The notes under the pieces are model-generated. The model was given only the letters and a program-made list of their open reading frames with translations. It was not told the origin of the DNA and did not search any database. Made by a program: the position numbers and the translations under genes. 6,524 bases of DNA from Kiritimatiellota bacterium (lineage in GTDB: Bacteria; Verrucomicrobiota; Kiritimatiellia; RFP12; UBA1067). Of this stretch, positions 5,128-6,524 are shown one piece after another; position 1 is the first letter of the stretch; each line of letters starts with the position of its first letter. The stretch covers positions 1 to 6,524 of the forward strand of contig WRML01000133.1 of assembly GCA_009777165.1 (NCBI GenBank), given 5' to 3'.

Positions 5128-5871
5128 ATGAAACCATTTGAAGGGAAAGTCGCGATTGTCACGGGTGCCGCGCGCGGTATCGGCCGGGCCATCGCGGAGC
5201 GGCTGGCGCGCGACGGCGCGGATGTCGTGATTTGTGATTTGCAGGCCGAGTGGCTTGCGGAAACCGCAGGGGCGGTCCAGGCGATGGGCCGCAAGGCGCT
5301 GCCGCTGGCGGTGGACGTGGGGGACGGCGAGTCCGTCGCCGCGTGCGTCGCCGAGACCATCAGGGTGTTCGGGCGGGTTGACGTCATGGTCAACAACGCC
5401 GGGATCACGAAGGACACCCTGCTGGTGCGCATGACGGATGAGGCTTGGGACGACGTGCTGCGCGTCAACCTGAAGGGGACGTTCCTCTTCACGCGCGCGG
5501 TCGCCAAGCCCATGATGAAACAGCGCGGTGGCGCGATTGTGAACATCGCCTCGGTCAGTGGCATCCTCGGCACCCCCGGGCAGGCGAACTACGCGGCGTC
5601 GAAAGCCGGCGTGATCGCGCTGACGAAGTCCACCGCCAACGAGTTGGCGGCGCGGGGCGTCAGGGCGAACGCGGTCGCCCCGGGGTTCATTTCGTCGAGG
5701 ATGACCGATGCCCTGTCGGACGACGTGCGCAACCAGTACCTGTCGCGGATACCTTTGGGCCGCTTCGGGACGGCGGAGGACATCGCGGACGCGGTGGCCT
5801 TCCTCGCCTCCGGGCAGTCGAGCTATCTGACGGGGCAGGTGCTGCATGTGAACGGCGGGATGGTTATGTAA
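5128..5871 (+). CDS. fabG: 3-oxoacyl-ACP reductase
   Basis: NADPH-dependent reduction of 3-oxoacyl-ACP to 3-hydroxyacyl-ACP, the first reductive step of each fatty-acid elongation cycle, in the cytoplasm. The 247-residue length is standard for FabG and other short-chain dehydrogenases. Visible motifs are the cofactor loop TGAARGIG (12-19), NNAG (89-92), and the full catalytic tetrad Asn114, Ser142, Tyr155 and Lys159 (YAASK at 155-159), followed by APGFISSRMT (184-193) and the C-terminal VNGG. Its place before acpP and near fabD favours true FabG over another short-chain dehydrogenase. The ATG at 5128 aligns with the family start. GGAA at 5117-5120 is at most a weak ribosome site, and the promoter predicts a very short leader. 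acpP follows after 63 bases. Confidence 0.96.
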   Translation: MKPFEGKVAIVTGAARGIGRAIAERLARDGADVVICDLQAEWLAETAGAVQAMGRKALPLAVDVGDGESVAACVAETIRVFGRVDVMVNNAGITKDTLLVRMTDEAWDDVLRVNLKGTFLFTRAVAKPMMKQRGGAIVNIASVSGILGTPGQANYAASKAGVIALTKSTANELAARGVRANAVAPGFISSRMTDALSDDVRNQYLSRIPLGRFGTAEDIADAVAFLASGQSSYLTGQVLHVNGGMVM

Positions 5872-5934
5872 TGTTGGTAAACAGGCGCGGCGGGTGTCGC
5901 GACCGAGAAGAAGGAAAACTCAAAGGAGAGAGAC

Positions 5935-6183
5935 ATGTCAGGCAAACTCGAAGATCGGGTCAAGGCAATCATTGTTGAGCAATTAGGCGTCAATGCAGAG
6001 CAGGTCACCCCAGAGGCGTCATTCATTGACGATCTGGGCGCGGACTCGCTGGATACCGTTGAGCTGATCATGGCGTTCGAAGAGGAGTTCGGGTCGGAGA
6101 TTCCGGACGAGGACGCGGAGAAGCTGACGTCGGTTGGCAAAGTGCTCGATTACCTGAAGGACAAGGGTCTGGATAAGGAATAA
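5935..6183 (+). CDS. acpP: Acyl carrier protein
   Basis: Small acidic carrier of fatty-acyl intermediates; the phosphopantetheine arm is attached by holo-ACP synthase to Ser38 in the GADSLD motif (35-40). The 82-residue length and helix II sequence (DSLDTVELIMAFEEEFG) are typical of housekeeping AcpP. It is the partner of FabD and FabG encoded just upstream. AAGGAG at 5923-5928, six bases before the ATG, is a strong ribosome site, as expected for a highly expressed protein. The 63-base gap from fabG has no clear promoter, so cotranscription with fabG is likely. A terminator follows the stop codon within 25 bases. Confidence 0.98.
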   Translation: MSGKLEDRVKAIIVEQLGVNAEQVTPEASFIDDLGADSLDTVELIMAFEEEFGSEIPDEDAEKLTSVGKVLDYLKDKGLDKE

Positions 6184-6207
6184 GCGCCTTTCACCCAATA
6201 ATCAAGA

Positions 6208-6240
6208 AGCCGGGCAGATGAAAATCTGTCCGGCTTTTTT
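6208..6240 (+). terminator. Rho-independent terminator after acpP
   Basis: A 12-pair stem (6208-6219 with 6224-6235, one G-T wobble) is closed by a GAAA tetraloop and runs into a T-tract at 6235-6240. This is a strong intrinsic terminator and marks the end of the fabG-acpP transcript. Confidence 0.93.
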
Positions 6241-6259
6241 AAGAAATAGCGTATTCGCT

Positions 6260-6375
6260 TCCCGCAGGGACGACACGTTGCGGCTGTATGCGCCTTCCGA
6301 AGGATGACAAACCCCCACCTCCGAATACGGAAGTACCCCCTTTCAAAAGGGGGTTAACGTGCCGTCCCTGCGGGA
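6260..6375. repeat. Nested palindromic repeat element, ~116 bp
   Basis: Outer 20-bp inverted arms (6260-6279 and 6356-6375) match at 19 positions. Inside are a CCTTC/GAAGG hairpin (6293-6303), CCG-aata-CGG near 6321-6330, and a perfect 9-bp stem ACCCCCTTT/AAAGGGGGT with a 2-base loop (6335-6354). CGTCCC-TGC-GGGACG (6363-6377) forms a further hairpin at the right end. The whole can fold into one branched structure on either strand. No coding potential was recognised. It resembles mobile palindromic intergenic elements (REP or MITE type), but no transposase is nearby. Confidence 0.75.
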
Positions 6376-6524
6376 CGTTCCAAATAGATGTCTTAGGCTA
6401 AAGCATTTTATAGTGAATTCACATTAAAAGTGTTCCATTCTTACATCCCGTTAGGGATGTGTCTCTCGGTAGAAAAACGCCCTCCCCCCCATGTCCGCAG
6501 GAAAAGGTACCCCCGTCGGCGCAG
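6376..6524. other. Gene-free region with two more palindromes
   Basis: A 24-bp imperfect palindrome (6406-6429, 20 of 24 symmetric) has the perfect core GTGAATTCAC at 6413-6422. ACATCCC-GTTA-GGGATGT (6443-6460) is a perfect 7-bp stem with a 4-base loop. Then comes TCTCTCGGTAGAAAAA and a C7 run (6484-6490). An ATG at 6491 opens a frame that runs off the window end, without a ribosome site, and cannot be judged. Confidence 0.6.

Noticed and set aside
5110..5847. 245-codon minus-strand frame opposite fabG
   Set aside because: Shadow of fabG in GC-rich DNA; Arg- and His-rich product with no domain.
6260..6460. CRISPR array
   Set aside because: The repeats are palindromic and differ from each other, with no regular direct repeat and spacer spacing and no cas genes.
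6491..6524. Start of a gene running off the right end
   Set aside because: Only 11 codons are visible, with no ribosome site and a C7 run directly before the ATG; there is not enough to call it.

Overview
The window looks like chromosomal DNA from an uncultured or poorly studied bacterium, most likely of the PVC group (Kiritimatiellota, Lentisphaerota or Verrucomicrobiota). This is inference. It rests on a secreted DUF4838 glycosidase-like protein, a malonyl-transacylase with the GLSLGE active-site variant, sigma70-type promoters with TAnACT -10 boxes, GC-rich genes full of G/C homopolymers, and intergenic spaces packed with short palindromic repeats. All supported genes are on the + strand.

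Layout. 1-31 is a rho-independent terminator of an upstream gene. 158-2494 encodes a large secreted protein with a GH67-type N-terminal domain, a DUF4838 domain and a C-terminal beta-sandwich-like region. 2495-2851 is gene-free and holds three repeat structures. 2852-3766 is fabD. 3802-5087 is a visibly more AT-rich accessory insert: a KilA-N gene with an apparent in-frame internal deletion, a vapD-like toxin gene with its own promoter, a small single-span membrane protein, and a nucleotidyltransferase gene cut off right after its GSYAQG motif by a palindromic repeat. 5128-5871 is fabG and 5935-6183 is acpP, followed by a strong terminator at 6208-6240. 6241-6524 is gene-free and built from nested palindromes.

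How the genes work together. FabD loads malonate onto the acyl carrier protein, AcpP carries the growing chain, and FabG performs the first reduction of each elongation round. fabD-fabG-acpP is a classical fatty-acid synthesis cluster, so the KilA-N/vapD/membrane protein/nucleotidyltransferase block interrupts a normally compact operon. The promoter-plus-start region in front of fabG (5086-5134) has a diverged copy exactly 816 bp upstream (4270-4318), in front of vapD, with the same -35/-10/ATG spacing. The vapD block therefore sits between two copies of what looks like the fabG promoter. That duplicated promoter around a toxin-like cassette, plus two genes broken in informative ways, is the most interesting part of the window. 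No CRISPR array, tRNA, rRNA or transposase gene was seen.
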